Source of the DNA: Methanobacterium sp. SMA-27
GTDB taxonomy: Archaea > Methanobacteriota > Methanobacteria > Methanobacteriales > Methanobacteriaceae
Reading direction: 5' to 3'
Assembly (NCBI RefSeq): GCF_000744455.1
Contig: NZ_JQLY01000001.1
Location: 2,386,501-2,450,500, forward strand
DNA: 64,000 bases
Shown here: piece after piece, positions 19,220 to 28,691 of the stretch
Numbering within the stretch: position 1 is the stretch's first letter
How the letters are laid out: every line of letters starts with the position of its first letter
Position numbers and translations under genes: made by a program
The notes under the pieces: generated by a model
Database searches by the model: none
What the model saw: only the letters and a program-made list of their open reading frames with translations
Told to the model about the DNA's origin: nothing

Positions 19220-20596
19220 ATGAAACTATTGGATAAGTCAGAATTAATTAAAAATCATGAAATCACAGCATTAGAAAACCTTGAACAATTTTGTAACAAT
19301 ATCGACGCGAACAATGGTCGTTATAATGCCTTTTTAGAAATAAATAAGAATTCAGCAATTGACTGTGCATCAAATATTGATTCAAGAATTAATAACGATG
19401 AAACAGTTGGAAAACTTGCAGGGTTGGTTGTTGGAATTAAAAGCAACATCAATGTTGAAGATTTTCATATAACAGCCGCTTCAAAGACCCTTGAAAATTA
19501 TCTTGGAAGCTATGATGCAACAGTAATAAAAAGAATAAAGGAAGAAGATGGAATTATTATTGGAATGACCAATATGGATGAATTTGCTGCAGGAAGTTCC
19601 ACTGAAACATCATATTTTGGCCATACTGAGAATCCCGTTGCACTTGGCAGGATTCCTGGAGGTTCAAGTGGAGGCAGTGCAGTGGCAGTGGCAGCAGAAA
19701 TGTGTGACTTGGCTATTGGATCTGATACTGGCGGTTCAATTAGAAATCCTGCATCTCATTGTGGATTAATAGGATTTAAACCCACATATGGGATGGTTTC
19801 TAGGCAGGGACTTATGGATCTTGCTATGAGTTTCGATCAGATAGGACCTTTTGCAAGAGATCCTGGGGGAGCTGCATTGATGCTGGAAGTTATTGCAGGT
19901 TACGACAAAACAGAGTGCACATCATTGGACTTGAAAATTCCAAACTTCACAAATTCTGTAAAAAACTGTGAAGATTCCATTAAAGGGATGAGAGTAGGTG
20001 TAGTAAAACAATTCTTTGAAGTGTCCGATGATAAGATAGTCAATATAATTGAAGAATCCATTGATAAAATGAAAGAGATGGGGGCAGAAGTAGTTGAATT
20101 AAGCTTCGATTATATTGATTTATGCTTACCTACCTACTACCTCATAAACTATGTCGAGTTTTTCTCTGCAACTAGGAAGTACGATGGAAGGAAATATGGT
20201 AACAGAATCGAAGATGTATGTGGCGAAGAAGTTTTGAGAAGGATTCATATGGGTTCTTATATCAGTCAAAAAGAGTTCAGCGGTAGATATTATAAAAAAG
20301 CACTACAAGCTAGATCTTTAATTAAAAGAGAGGTTAACAAGCTCATCAATGATGTGGATGTAATGGTTGGTCCAACTGTTCCAAAATTACCTCATAAAAT
20401 TGGTACCACATTGGACCCTCTGGATATGTATTCATACGATGTTCTGACGGTAATAGCTAACCTCGCAGGAATACCGGCTGCAAGTACTCCGGCAGGTGAT
20501 GTTCGCGGTATACCAGTTGGTCTTCAGATCCAATCCAAACCACTTGATGATGCAAAGATAATTGGAATGATGGCTGCCTTAGATGTTATGGATTAA
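19220..20596 (+). CDS. gatA: aspartyl/glutamyl-tRNA amidotransferase subunit A
   Basis: Amidase subunit of the GatCAB complex, which releases ammonia from glutamine or asparagine and amidates Asp-tRNA(Asn) (in archaea GatDE handles Glu-tRNA(Gln)). The Ser-cis-Ser-Lys active site is clear: GIKSNI carries the lysine, GSSGGSAVAVAA the first serine, and GSDTGGSIRNPASHCG the cis-serine and nucleophile. FKPTYGMVSRQGL follows as in other GatA proteins. The length is 458 residues from ATG 19220, preceded by GGTG; a GTG two codons earlier is also possible. gatB and gatC are not in the window. Confidence 0.95.
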   Translation: MKLLDKSELIKNHEITALENLEQFCNNIDANNGRYNAFLEINKNSAIDCASNIDSRINNDETVGKLAGLVVGIKSNINVEDFHITAASKTLENYLGSYDATVIKRIKEEDGIIIGMTNMDEFAAGSSTETSYFGHTENPVALGRIPGGSSGGSAVAVAAEMCDLAIGSDTGGSIRNPASHCGLIGFKPTYGMVSRQGLMDLAMSFDQIGPFARDPGGAALMLEVIAGYDKTECTSLDLKIPNFTNSVKNCEDSIKGMRVGVVKQFFEVSDDKIVNIIEESIDKMKEMGAEVVELSFDYIDLCLPTYYLINYVEFFSATRKYDGRKYGNRIEDVCGEEVLRRIHMGSYISQKEFSGRYYKKALQARSLIKREVNKLINDVDVMVGPTVPKLPHKIGTTLDPLDMYSYDVLTVIANLAGIPAASTPAGDVRGIPVGLQIQSKPLDDAKIIGMMAALDVMD

Positions 20597-20699
20597 ATTT
20601 TCTTCCATCTAAATTCTTTTTTTAAATTTTTTCTTTGATTATTATTTTGCGGTTTTATAAGACAAAGCATTTAAGGTAAAAATATCTAAGCTATCTTAA

Positions 20700-21341
20700 G
20701 AGAATAAAGAATCTTTAAAAATAAAAAGAAATGAATTTATTACATTATTTTTAAAATCTTATCGTAAAATATTTTTAATGGCATTAATACTTGCTATATT
20801 AGGTATCTGCATATTGGTTTACATATTCATGGTTACCTACATGTTTACAAGGAAGAAATCTTTCAGTAACAAAATCTGCATTATGGATAATTGTAAACCA
20901 GATAGGAGGAATTATTGGCCTAATATCTTTTGGTTATGTTGTAGATAGATTTGGTCGAAGACCCGCATTTTCATCATTTGCAATTGCTATGGGGTTAATA
21001 ATGATTACAGTATTTTGGGATAATATTGCAAATTATCCTCCGTTAATATTTGTGTTTATGTTTATTATAGGTATAGGAACAGGTATTTATGGGGGATACG
21101 GTCCCATAGTTTCTGAATTATTCCCTACAGAAATAAGAAGCACGGCTATGGGGGCAGGTTTCAATTTAGCAAGAGGCACCCAATTTTTAACACCCATTTT
21201 ATAGCATTAATTGCAGTTCAGTATGGATTGGGTAGCGGAATCTTTCTGGGATCTATTTTCGCTTTAAGTGTTGCCATATTCATATGGACATTCCCCAAAA
21301 CAAAGGCAATTGATCTAGAAAACTTGGAAAAACAAAATTGA
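20700..21341 (+). pseudogene. MFS transporter remnant, C-terminal half with two frameshifts
   Basis: Three frames together read as the second half of a major facilitator transporter. From 20700, YRKIFLMALILAILGICILVYIF is the seventh helix. After a shift near 20827, SWLPTCLQGRNLSVTKSALW, then GYVVDRFGRRPAFSSF (the repeated MFS loop motif DRFGRRP) and SELFPTEIRSTAMGAGF follow up to 21204. After another shift near 21195, HFIALIAVQYGLGSGIF leads to a soluble tail ending at 21341. The first six helices are missing and an in-frame stop lies at 20697. It is clearly dead: truncated and frameshifted twice. Confidence 0.8.
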
Positions 21342-21394
21342 TTTTATTCATTAATGAAAACATTTAAGATTATGTTTCATAAAAATAGCAAAAG

Positions 21395-22900
21395 ATGAAA
21401 AAAATAGGTCTTCTCTATGTAAAGGGCTCATTGCCAATGTTTGAAACCTTTGGAAATTTACCAACACACATTTTAAAAAATAATGGGATGGTTAATGGGA
21501 AAAAGGCACATAAAGAGTTAGATGGTTTAATAATCCCTGGTGGAAGTATAATTGAATCAGAAAGTGTAAAAAATACTTTAATGATCGAGATCAGGAAAAT
21601 AGAAAGGGAAGGTAAATTCATTTTTGGAATGTGCTCAGGATTCCAACTTCTTGCAAACCAAACAGACATAGGAAGAAAATCTCCATGTGCAATTGAAAAA
21701 AAGGGTCTTGGTATTTTAGACGTTTCATTCAGTCCAATGATAGGCACAGACCGAGTTGAAGCCGAAATTATTGATAATTCATTTTTAACAGAAGATCTGG
21801 TTGGAAATAAAATCACAGGGTTTCATTGCCACACCTACGGTAATATAACTGGAAATGCTAAGCCAGTACTAACTTCAAATGTTAAAAGAACAGACTACAC
21901 TAATGATCCTCGTGAACTACTTTCAGGAGTTAGAAATGATGAAGGTAACGTTGTGGGAGTTATGGTTCACGGGGCCCTTGATGAGAATACATCACTAGTA
22001 GAAAATATCCTTAAATTTTTAGATTGCAATGAAGATAATATTTTATCAATCAAAAACAACAATCAAAAACTCTTGAATCAGATTAAAAGGGAAGTAGGAA
22101 TTGAAACAGGAGTTAAAGTTAAAGAAAATATTTCAAATATTTCATATAACGATTCATACCCTCGGATCATAATGATGGCCAGCACAGGTTCTGATTCTGG
22201 AAAAACATTCATTACAACGGGTTTGACGGGTATTCTAAAAAAAAGAGGTTATAAAGTAGGTGTTCTTAAAGTTGGTCCAGATATCAGGGATATCGTTCCT
22301 TCGTTATACTTGAATAAAGAGAAGATGGAAAGATTTTCATCAATTAAAATAGGATCTCTAGGATGGAAAGATTTATTTGATGTTTTGGAAGATATTAAGG
22401 GCCATAATTATGATATAATTATTATTGAAGGGGTTATGAGTGTTTTTACAGGAATTTTAAATGAAAAAATACCGTTTTCATCTGCCGAAATTGCAATGGC
22501 TTCAAATATTCCGGTTTTAATGGTTTCTCCATGTAACAAGGGAGGTATAGAAACTGCGGCAGTAGATATTGCTGCACATGTGGATAGAATGGATAAATTG
22601 GGCATAAACACGGCAGGTGTTATTCTCAATAAGGTCTACGATGAAAAAATTGCAGAATCTACTTTTAAATTCATAAAGAGTAAGACGGGTATTGACTTCC
22701 TGACACTAGTGCCAAAGGTCAAAATCACTGAAAGGGGGAACATGCCCGAGGTTGAAATAAAACTTGAAGATTTTTGTTTAAATGCAATGAAAACAGTTGA
22801 AAAATATTTAGATGTTGATAAAATTTTAGAATTAGCAGCAAAACCAAAATTTAAAGAGTATATGGAATATAAAGAGATTTTAAACAGATTTTCAAGTTGA
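21395..22900 (+). CDS. glutamine amidotransferase-CbiA/CobQ-like NTPase fusion in inverted order
   Basis: A 501-residue two-domain protein. Residues 1 to about 215 are a class I glutamine amidotransferase of the CobB/CobQ type: LDGLIIPGGSI, the cysteine in FGMCSGFQLL, TGFHCHTYGN and VMVHGALDEN with the catalytic histidine. Residues about 255-470 are a P-loop NTPase of the CbiA/dethiobiotin-synthetase type: STGSDSGKTFI, KVGPDIRDI, IIIEGVMSVF and PVLMVSPCNKGG. CbiA, CfbB and CobQ have the opposite order, NTPase first. The likely chemistry is ATP-dependent amidation of a carboxylate on a large substrate; which one is unknown. It lies alone on the plus strand. Confidence 0.75.
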   Translation: MKKIGLLYVKGSLPMFETFGNLPTHILKNNGMVNGKKAHKELDGLIIPGGSIIESESVKNTLMIEIRKIEREGKFIFGMCSGFQLLANQTDIGRKSPCAIEKKGLGILDVSFSPMIGTDRVEAEIIDNSFLTEDLVGNKITGFHCHTYGNITGNAKPVLTSNVKRTDYTNDPRELLSGVRNDEGNVVGVMVHGALDENTSLVENILKFLDCNEDNILSIKNNNQKLLNQIKREVGIETGVKVKENISNISYNDSYPRIIMMASTGSDSGKTFITTGLTGILKKRGYKVGVLKVGPDIRDIVPSLYLNKEKMERFSSIKIGSLGWKDLFDVLEDIKGHNYDIIIIEGVMSVFTGILNEKIPFSSAEIAMASNIPVLMVSPCNKGGIETAAVDIAAHVDRMDKLGINTAGVILNKVYDEKIAESTFKFIKSKTGIDFLTLVPKVKITERGNMPEVEIKLEDFCLNAMKTVEKYLDVDKILELAAKPKFKEYMEYKEILNRFSS

Positions 22901-22941
22901 TAAATCATATCCATAATATCAATTGACAAAAAAAATGGGGT

Positions 22942-23622
22942 TTATCCACTCTTTTTAAAGTCATTGTATGCTTCTATGAGATCTGCACCACTCATAAAGA
23001 CCAACCCATGTTCTTCAGCATACATTTTTGCTTCTGCTGTTGGTAATGAACCGCCAGTTTTATCATCCATCATTTCACAACATACTGCTACTTCTGTAAG
23101 GCCTGCCATTTCCATCAGAGCAATACTCATCTCAGTATGTCCTTTCCTGTTAATAACATGACCTTTAGCTGATCTAAGAAGAGTTACATGTCCAGGGGCC
23201 CTGAAATATTTCCCAAATTCACTCTGTTTACCATTTTTGCATAGTAATGCAAGTTCTTTAATTGTACATGCACGGTCATTGTCGGTTATGCCTGTGAAAG
23301 TCTTCCTATGATTTACTGTAATTGAGAATGCTGACTTTTCGTCGTATGGAATGTCATTTGGGTTAAGTTCTCCTAGCACAGGATATTCTGAACTTGCAAT
23401 TTCCATTATATCTGTCATGAAGGGCACTCCTAATGCATCTGAATTTTCAGAGGAAAGAGGCACGCAGAAAAGTCCACCCGCATCATTTCTTATTTGGGTC
23501 ATGTACTGTGGGGTCATGAACTCTGCTGCAACTATCATATCAGTTTCACGTTCCCTGTTATCACTGTCAAATACCAATACAATTTCTCCATTCTTTAATG
23601 CTTTCAATGCTTCGTTTATCAT
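22942..23622 (-). CDS. ribB: 3,4-dihydroxy-2-butanone-4-phosphate synthase
   Basis: Makes dihydroxybutanone phosphate from ribulose-5-phosphate for riboflavin and thus FMN, FAD and F420. At 226 residues it is the single-domain form, without a GTP cyclohydrolase tail. The acidic metal motif DSDNRERETDMIVAAEFMT is at the N-terminus; RAPGHVTLLR and GHTEMSIALMEMAGL are the other signature elements. The ribulose-5-phosphate it uses probably comes from the Hps activity encoded at 2.8-4.1 kb. Upstream on the same strand is riboflavin kinase, 92 bases away, so the two form a small riboflavin operon. Confidence 0.97.
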   Translation of the reverse strand: MINEALKALKNGEIVLVFDSDNRERETDMIVAAEFMTPQYMTQIRNDAGGLFCVPLSSENSDALGVPFMTDIMEIASSEYPVLGELNPNDIPYDEKSAFSITVNHRKTFTGITDNDRACTIKELALLCKNGKQSEFGKYFRAPGHVTLLRSAKGHVINRKGHTEMSIALMEMAGLTEVAVCCEMMDDKTGGSLPTAEAKMYAEEHGLVFMSGADLIEAYNDFKKSG

Positions 23623-23713
23623 AGATAATCACTCTTAAATTATTTTTATATATTTTTTAATCAATGGTTCAAAATTTTGTTGAACAAATTTCATTTTTAG
23701 GAATAGATACCTT

Positions 23714-24091
23714 TCAATCAATTTTAACAGATACTTGGTTTCCATCTTTAAGGTTTAAATATTTTCTAAGATTTTTATTTGAAATAAATTCTATAACATC
23801 CTCTGTATGCTTCGTTTTTGCTGGAAATACAATGGCTCCATTTACCTCACCATTTAAAACTGCTTTAATAAACTTAACATCTCCAAATTTACCTTCTCCA
23901 TGTACTATGCCAAATTTTTCATTGGGTATGTCCATTATACAGGCAATTTCTTCTGGTCCAATCTTTATGTTCAAAGTTCCAACAAATGGTTTGAAATGAA
24001 GTTTTTCAAAGAACTGATCAATATAAAAATTTTGAGACATAAAATACGTGCCTTTTCCCATTCCTGAGGTTATAATTCCTTTTATTTCCAT
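23714..24091 (-). CDS. ribK: CTP-dependent riboflavin kinase
   Basis: The archaeal riboflavin kinase, which phosphorylates riboflavin to FMN using CTP rather than ATP. At 125 residues it has the typical short form: ITSGMGKGTYFMSQ (nucleotide-binding glycine loop), PFVGTLNIKI with the conserved Thr-Leu-Asn, and GAIVFPAKTKHTED near the C-terminus. There is no fused winged-helix domain, unlike some archaeal homologues. It is followed by ribB on the same strand. Confidence 0.95.
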   Translation of the reverse strand: MEIKGIITSGMGKGTYFMSQNFYIDQFFEKLHFKPFVGTLNIKIGPEEIACIMDIPNEKFGIVHGEGKFGDVKFIKAVLNGEVNGAIVFPAKTKHTEDVIEFISNKNLRKYLNLKDGNQVSVKID

Positions 24092-24277
24092 TGAATCACA
24101 TTTAATTATTTATCGATCATTTTAAACTTAATTGCCTTTGCTAAAGGCTTCAAAGAGGTTTATTATTAATATCTCTGAAGTAGAATATAACTTTCTATAT
24201 TGTATTCTTACAAAATAACCTTTTTGCAATTAAGTTAACTTAAATGAAGAATTAATTAAATAATTTTTTGGATTGAT

Positions 24278-25924
24278 TTATTCCAATACTTCACAGTTTA
24301 TAGTGCAGAACACAGGGCCCCTGATATCGATAACCTTATTGTTACCGGTTATGTAGTTTAATGCTACTTTATCTAGCTTTAAATTAACATCAGATATTGA
24401 TTTTGATAATGTTGTTCTAATACTCAGTTCTTGAGCTCCGCTAACAATCATTTCCTCTATTTTGTATGAAGCATATGCAGAGACACCATCCATATAACTA
24501 ATACCCGTTGGAATTCCATTTTCAACAGCTTTTACAGAGATTTCATCGTTTATATCTGTTTCAGGTACTCCTACAATGTTACCATCATATATGTATATAT
24601 TGTTCCAAGCTGCAGGTCCAAGGAGTTTAGTACCATCTTCAGGTTCTAATATTGTAACTTTTATGTTTTTTCCCAAGAATTCTCCTTCAAATGCAGTAAA
24701 CTGGCATGGTGAAGGGGTATTTCCATTATCTCTAGCTGTGGACAACAACTTGTCCATTAAATTTCTTCCTTCAGTGCTGAATGGGTAGTAATTAATGCAT
24801 AACATTGTTGCAAGGGTCCTGTCTGACAAAAACCATTTTCCATATGTTTGGGGATAAACCATTTCACGAACATCTGTCTGGTTGTGAAGTATCATGGCTA
24901 TTCTTTCGGCTCCTACTCCTAAATTCATTACTTCTTTATCTATACCATAGTGTGACAGAGCAATGGGGGAATAAATTCCAAAGGTTGCAACTTCAACCCA
25001 CTCTTTAAGTTTGGGGTGGTAACCATAAACTTCAGTCTGTGTACCTGGAATATAGTATTTAGATTTTTTCTCGTCTGGCATGTATTTGAACTTTTGAAAT
25101 CCAAAATGTTCAAGCACGCTCTCTGAAACAGCCATTCCCATGTCAAGATTTACATCATTATCTGCCCATACACATGAAGCTGAGTGATAAGTCATAAGGT
25201 GGCTTAAATCTTCTCTCTGTTCCCTTCTGAAACATCTGTCTATTGAAAAGAGTTTGATTGGAAGTTTGTCCTTATTATGTAATGATTGAAGAGTTAGAAA
25301 CCATCCTGATGTCATGTGGGATCTTAATGTGGTTCTACTTGGAATAGGTTTAAGTTCACGAAGCTCTGGGAAAACGTTTTCAAGTATTCTGAGTCCTAGA
25401 GCATCTTCAACCTCGAGTGCGTTCGAAACATCGTGAACTAGATCATCTCCACTTTCATCTCCCTTTTTATAGCTTCTAAAAATATCTTTTAAAGACTGAA
25501 TTTTTTCTTCGTTAAGTGAAACACCAACCTCTTCAATTACCTCAATTTTATCCATTCCTATACCAATATCTGGTCTTGGAAGTCCTGCAAGGTAGAAACA
25601 TCGATCTAGAACTGCAGGTGCCTCAGGTCCAAATTGTTTGTATATGTCCTCTTCATCAACAAAAACTGGATTTACTGTTTCATTGAACCCCAAGTTCAAA
25701 TAAGTCTGTCTAAGTTCCCAAATGGTGTTGTAGAGCATATGGGATTTACCCGTTTCAAGGTGTATTCTTGGATATTCATTATCGTGATGGGGTTTTTTCA
25801 AGGTTTGGGCTGTTTCAACCCATGCTTTTTCAAAATCTTTTCTTGCAAGTTTTATTATTTCTTTTCTTTTCAGGACAAAGCCCCCATGATGATTAAGATA
25901 AATAATTATGCGATAAATGATCAT
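24278..25924 (-). CDS. sepS: O-phosphoserine--tRNA(Cys) ligase SepRS
   Basis: Class II tRNA synthetase that charges tRNA(Cys) with O-phosphoserine; SepCysS then makes Cys-tRNA. This is the route in methanogens lacking CysRS. Motifs are IPSRTTLRSHMTSGWF and CFRREQREDLSHLMTYHSASC (class II motif 2 and phosphoserine site), and LGVGAERIAMILHNQTDVREMVYPQ (motif 3). The start is uncertain: 548 residues from ATG 25924 include a hydrophobic 17-residue leader not expected in this family, whose proteins begin near KRKEIIKLARKDF. The only codon there is CTG (25873), with GGGGG 7 bases upstream. An extra G in that run would put an ATG in frame instead. Confidence 0.95.
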   Translation of the reverse strand: MIIYRIIIYLNHHGGFVLKRKEIIKLARKDFEKAWVETAQTLKKPHHDNEYPRIHLETGKSHMLYNTIWELRQTYLNLGFNETVNPVFVDEEDIYKQFGPEAPAVLDRCFYLAGLPRPDIGIGMDKIEVIEEVGVSLNEEKIQSLKDIFRSYKKGDESGDDLVHDVSNALEVEDALGLRILENVFPELRELKPIPSRTTLRSHMTSGWFLTLQSLHNKDKLPIKLFSIDRCFRREQREDLSHLMTYHSASCVWADNDVNLDMGMAVSESVLEHFGFQKFKYMPDEKKSKYYIPGTQTEVYGYHPKLKEWVEVATFGIYSPIALSHYGIDKEVMNLGVGAERIAMILHNQTDVREMVYPQTYGKWFLSDRTLATMLCINYYPFSTEGRNLMDKLLSTARDNGNTPSPCQFTAFEGEFLGKNIKVTILEPEDGTKLLGPAAWNNIYIYDGNIVGVPETDINDEISVKAVENGIPTGISYMDGVSAYASYKIEEMIVSGAQELSIRTTLSKSISDVNLKLDKVALNYITGNNKVIDIRGPVFCTINCEVLE

Positions 25925-26030
25925 TAATATAATTGAATTTTGTGTTGATCCTTTTTATATTTATTTTAATATTATCTTTAGTAAATAGCAACCGACAAAA
26001 AATAAATATTAATATGTATAATTCCTTATT

Positions 26031-27707
26031 ATGGAAAAAGAGATACACGAATGTGATGTTCTGGTTATAGGATCAGGCGGTGCAGGATGCAGGGCTGCAA
26101 TAGAATCACGAAAGTATAATTTAGATGTTATAATAGTTTCAAAAGGCTTATCATTTAAATCAGGATGTACAACACTTGCTGAAGGAGGATATAATGCTGC
26201 TTTTGGATATGTTGATTCAGAGGACAGTGTTGATTCTCATTTTCAAGATACAATGAAAGGTGGGGCATATTTAAATGATATGGAACTGGTTGAGATACTT
26301 GTTAAGGAAGCCAAAGACAGATTAATGGAACTTGAAGATTTTGGTGCAATCTTTGATAGACAAGAATCTGGAAAATTGAATCAAAGAGCCTTTGGTGGTC
26401 AAAGTTTCAGAAGAACTTGCTTCCAAGGGGATAGAACCGGCCATGAAATGATGATGGCTCTTAAAGAAGAAGTAACTAGGCAAAAAATAGATACTTTTGA
26501 CGAATTGATGATAACATCTCTTTTAACGGATGAAAACAGTAAGAAAGTAATTGGGGCTGTTGGAGTATCCCTTAGAAATTCAAAAATAATTATTTTTAAA
26601 TCTAAATCCACTGTAATTGCAAGTGGAGGTGCTGGATGGCTATATCCTGTTACATCAAATGCTATTCAAAAAACAGGGGATGGTTACAGCTTAGCATACA
26701 ATGTTGGAGCTGATGTACTTGACATGGAACAAATCCAATTCCATCCAACAGGAATGTTGTATCCGGCATCTAGAAGAGGTGTTCTCATAACAGAAGCAGT
26801 ACGTGGTGAAGGTGGAAAACTTTTCAATGTAAAAATGGAACGTTTCATGAAAAATTATGATGAAAGGGGTGAACTTGCTACACGTGATGTTGTTGCCCGT
26901 GCAATATACAACGAGATCAGAGAAGGAAGAGGAACAGATAATGGGGGTGTCTATTTGGATGTCACACATCTCCCAAATGAAATTATTGAAGAAAAATTAG
27001 AAACAATGCTGTTTCAGTTCATGGATATTGGTATTGATATTAGAAAACAGGCAATGGAAGTAGCACCAACTGCACACCATGTTATGGGAGGTGCGAGAAT
27101 CAAACCAAACTGCGAAACAACGGTGAAAAATCTTTATGCTGCAGGCGAAGTTACAGGAGGAGTACATGGTGCTAACAGACTTGGAGGAAATGCATTAGCA
27201 GATACACAAGTATTTGGTAAAAGAGCTGGAGAATCAGCTGCAAAAAATGCTCTTTCATCAGAATTTATTTTTAATGAATTACAAGTGAATCAAGAAGAAG
27301 ATAGAATTTCAAATATCTTTAAAGAGGGTGATATATATCCTCACGAAATTAAAACATCTCTCATGGAAACAATGTGGGAAAATGTGGCCATAATAAGAAA
27401 TGAAAACGGTCTCAAATCAGCAATGAAGAAAATTGAAGAACTTCAAATGAAAACTTCAAATATGAATGTGCCTGAAGGAAGAGGTTTTAATAAAAATCTA
27501 TTGGATGCATTAGAAATAAAGAATATGTTGATTGTTGCATCACTTGTAACACAATCTGCACTTTTGAGACGTGAAAGCAGAGGATCTCATTACAGGGAAG
27601 ATTATCCTGAAACAGATGAAAGATGGAAAAGAAGCATAGTAATGAATAAAAATACAGATTTTAGTTATTTAAAAAGAGGTTTAAACTCTAGTTGTAAATT
27701 TTCTTAA
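26031..27707 (+). CDS. tfrA: thiol:fumarate reductase (CoM/CoB) subunit A
   Basis: Flavoprotein subunit that reduces fumarate to succinate with coenzymes M and B as thiol donors, feeding biosynthesis in the incomplete reductive citrate cycle. At 558 residues it shows the fumarate reductase signatures: VLVIGSGGAGCRAAIES (FAD), FGGQSFRRTCFQGDRTGHEMM (the usual covalent FAD-histidine site is not preserved), MEQIQFHPTGML, APTAHHVMGG, and GANRLGGNALADTQVFG. The partner subunit TfrB (iron-sulfur and CCG domains) is not adjacent. It is divergent from sepS with 106 bases between. There is no clear ribosome-binding site, so the mRNA may be leaderless. A plain succinate dehydrogenase flavoprotein is the alternative. 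Confidence 0.88.
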   Translation: MEKEIHECDVLVIGSGGAGCRAAIESRKYNLDVIIVSKGLSFKSGCTTLAEGGYNAAFGYVDSEDSVDSHFQDTMKGGAYLNDMELVEILVKEAKDRLMELEDFGAIFDRQESGKLNQRAFGGQSFRRTCFQGDRTGHEMMMALKEEVTRQKIDTFDELMITSLLTDENSKKVIGAVGVSLRNSKIIIFKSKSTVIASGGAGWLYPVTSNAIQKTGDGYSLAYNVGADVLDMEQIQFHPTGMLYPASRRGVLITEAVRGEGGKLFNVKMERFMKNYDERGELATRDVVARAIYNEIREGRGTDNGGVYLDVTHLPNEIIEEKLETMLFQFMDIGIDIRKQAMEVAPTAHHVMGGARIKPNCETTVKNLYAAGEVTGGVHGANRLGGNALADTQVFGKRAGESAAKNALSSEFIFNELQVNQEEDRISNIFKEGDIYPHEIKTSLMETMWENVAIIRNENGLKSAMKKIEELQMKTSNMNVPEGRGFNKNLLDALEIKNMLIVASLVTQSALLRRESRGSHYREDYPETDERWKRSIVMNKNTDFSYLKRGLNSSCKFS

Positions 27708-27770
27708 ACCATTTTTTTAAACAGAATAGATGAAATAATGTGGTTATTCAAATAAAAAAAAATAAATCAT

Positions 27771-27841
27771 GCCCTGACCGGGACTCGAACCCGGGTAATA
27801 GGATCCGCAATCCTACGTGATATCCGCTACACTACCAGGGC
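27771..27841 (-). tRNA. tRNA-Arg (anticodon GCG)
   Basis: A complete 71-base cloverleaf on the minus strand. The acceptor stem GCCCTGG pairs with TCAGGGC (one G-U), the D arm is GTG...CAC, the anticodon stem TAGGA/TCCTA encloses loop TTGCGGA with anticodon GCG (codon CGC), and the T arm CCGGG-TTCGAGT-CCCGG is perfect. The CCA end is not encoded. No intron is seen. Confidence 0.96.
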
Positions 27842-27991
27842 CTATTTCTTGATTTTTTCAATTCCTATAGTTAGATAAAAACAAGAATCAAAGCAACATA
27901 TATCAATTAACTCTTTTTCTATTTAAATTTTAACCTTAAATAATATTTATTTAGAATATATACTGCATCAATTTAATATAAAAAATACATT

Positions 27992-28597
27992 CTAAACCCA
28001 TGGAACAATATAATACAACTGAACACCAGTCAATACCAGACCAAGAACAGCACCTGCCAGAACCTGATAAGGTGTATGTTTACCGAGCTTTACCCTACTC
28101 CACATAACCAACGGAATAATAAGGCCAAAAATAACTCCAGGGATTCCAAATAAATAAATTAAAGCTGCTGTAGGGCCAGCTACACCCATAGCATGTATGC
28201 TAATCTTCCACGAAAAGTTAATTAAAAGAATTAGCACTGTATTTGAGAAATAAACAAACATGAGTGCTGATGTTAGTGCGGGAGCGCTAAGCGCATAGAG
28301 CACAAAAAATCCTATTATATATGAACAAACTGCTAAAATAAGGGGTAAAGTTCTTTTACTTCTGTCTGTGATATCTAAATCAATTTTCATTTTTTTAATG
28401 AGAGTTAGAGAAGTTAGAACAGGTAAAAAAGCGCCGAATATGAAACATATTAAAGTAACTAATATTGAATTGTTAAAACCTAAAAGAAAATAGTTTATAA
28501 TGGCGAATGTGGGTATGGATACAAGTGGAGGTTGTGTTATAGTTGAAATAAACTTTGCAAATCGTTGTTCAGATTTTTGATCTTGTTGATTCTCCAT
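27992..28597 (-). CDS. PAP2-family phosphatase-like membrane protein
   Basis: A 201-residue membrane protein with about six helices, of the PAP2 (acid phosphatase/lipid phosphatase) superfamily. The three motifs can be traced: the Lys/Arg region in DITDRSKRTLP, KISIHAMG for the central histidine motif, and SRVKLGKHTPYQVLAGAVLG for the C-terminal SRxxxxxH motif. The likely reaction is removal of phosphate from a lipid or isoprenoid phosphate at the membrane. GGAGTTTGAATA precedes ATG 28597. The substrate is not defined by context. Confidence 0.78.
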   Translation of the reverse strand: MENQQDQKSEQRFAKFISTITQPPLVSIPTFAIINYFLLGFNNSILVTLICFIFGAFLPVLTSLTLIKKMKIDLDITDRSKRTLPLILAVCSYIIGFFVLYALSAPALTSALMFVYFSNTVLILLINFSWKISIHAMGVAGPTAALIYLFGIPGVIFGLIIPLVMWSRVKLGKHTPYQVLAGAVLGLVLTGVQLYYIVPWV

Positions 28598-28691
28598 TAT
28601 TCAAACTCCATTTTTTATTTTCAAAAAAACTAAATCTATAGTTAATTTGAGAAGACATGATAAGTATATAGCGGCTAATACTCAAATTAAT

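Noticed and set aside
27771..27841. tRNA-type attachment site for an integrated element
   Set aside because: No integrase gene and no repeat of the tRNA 3' end nearby.
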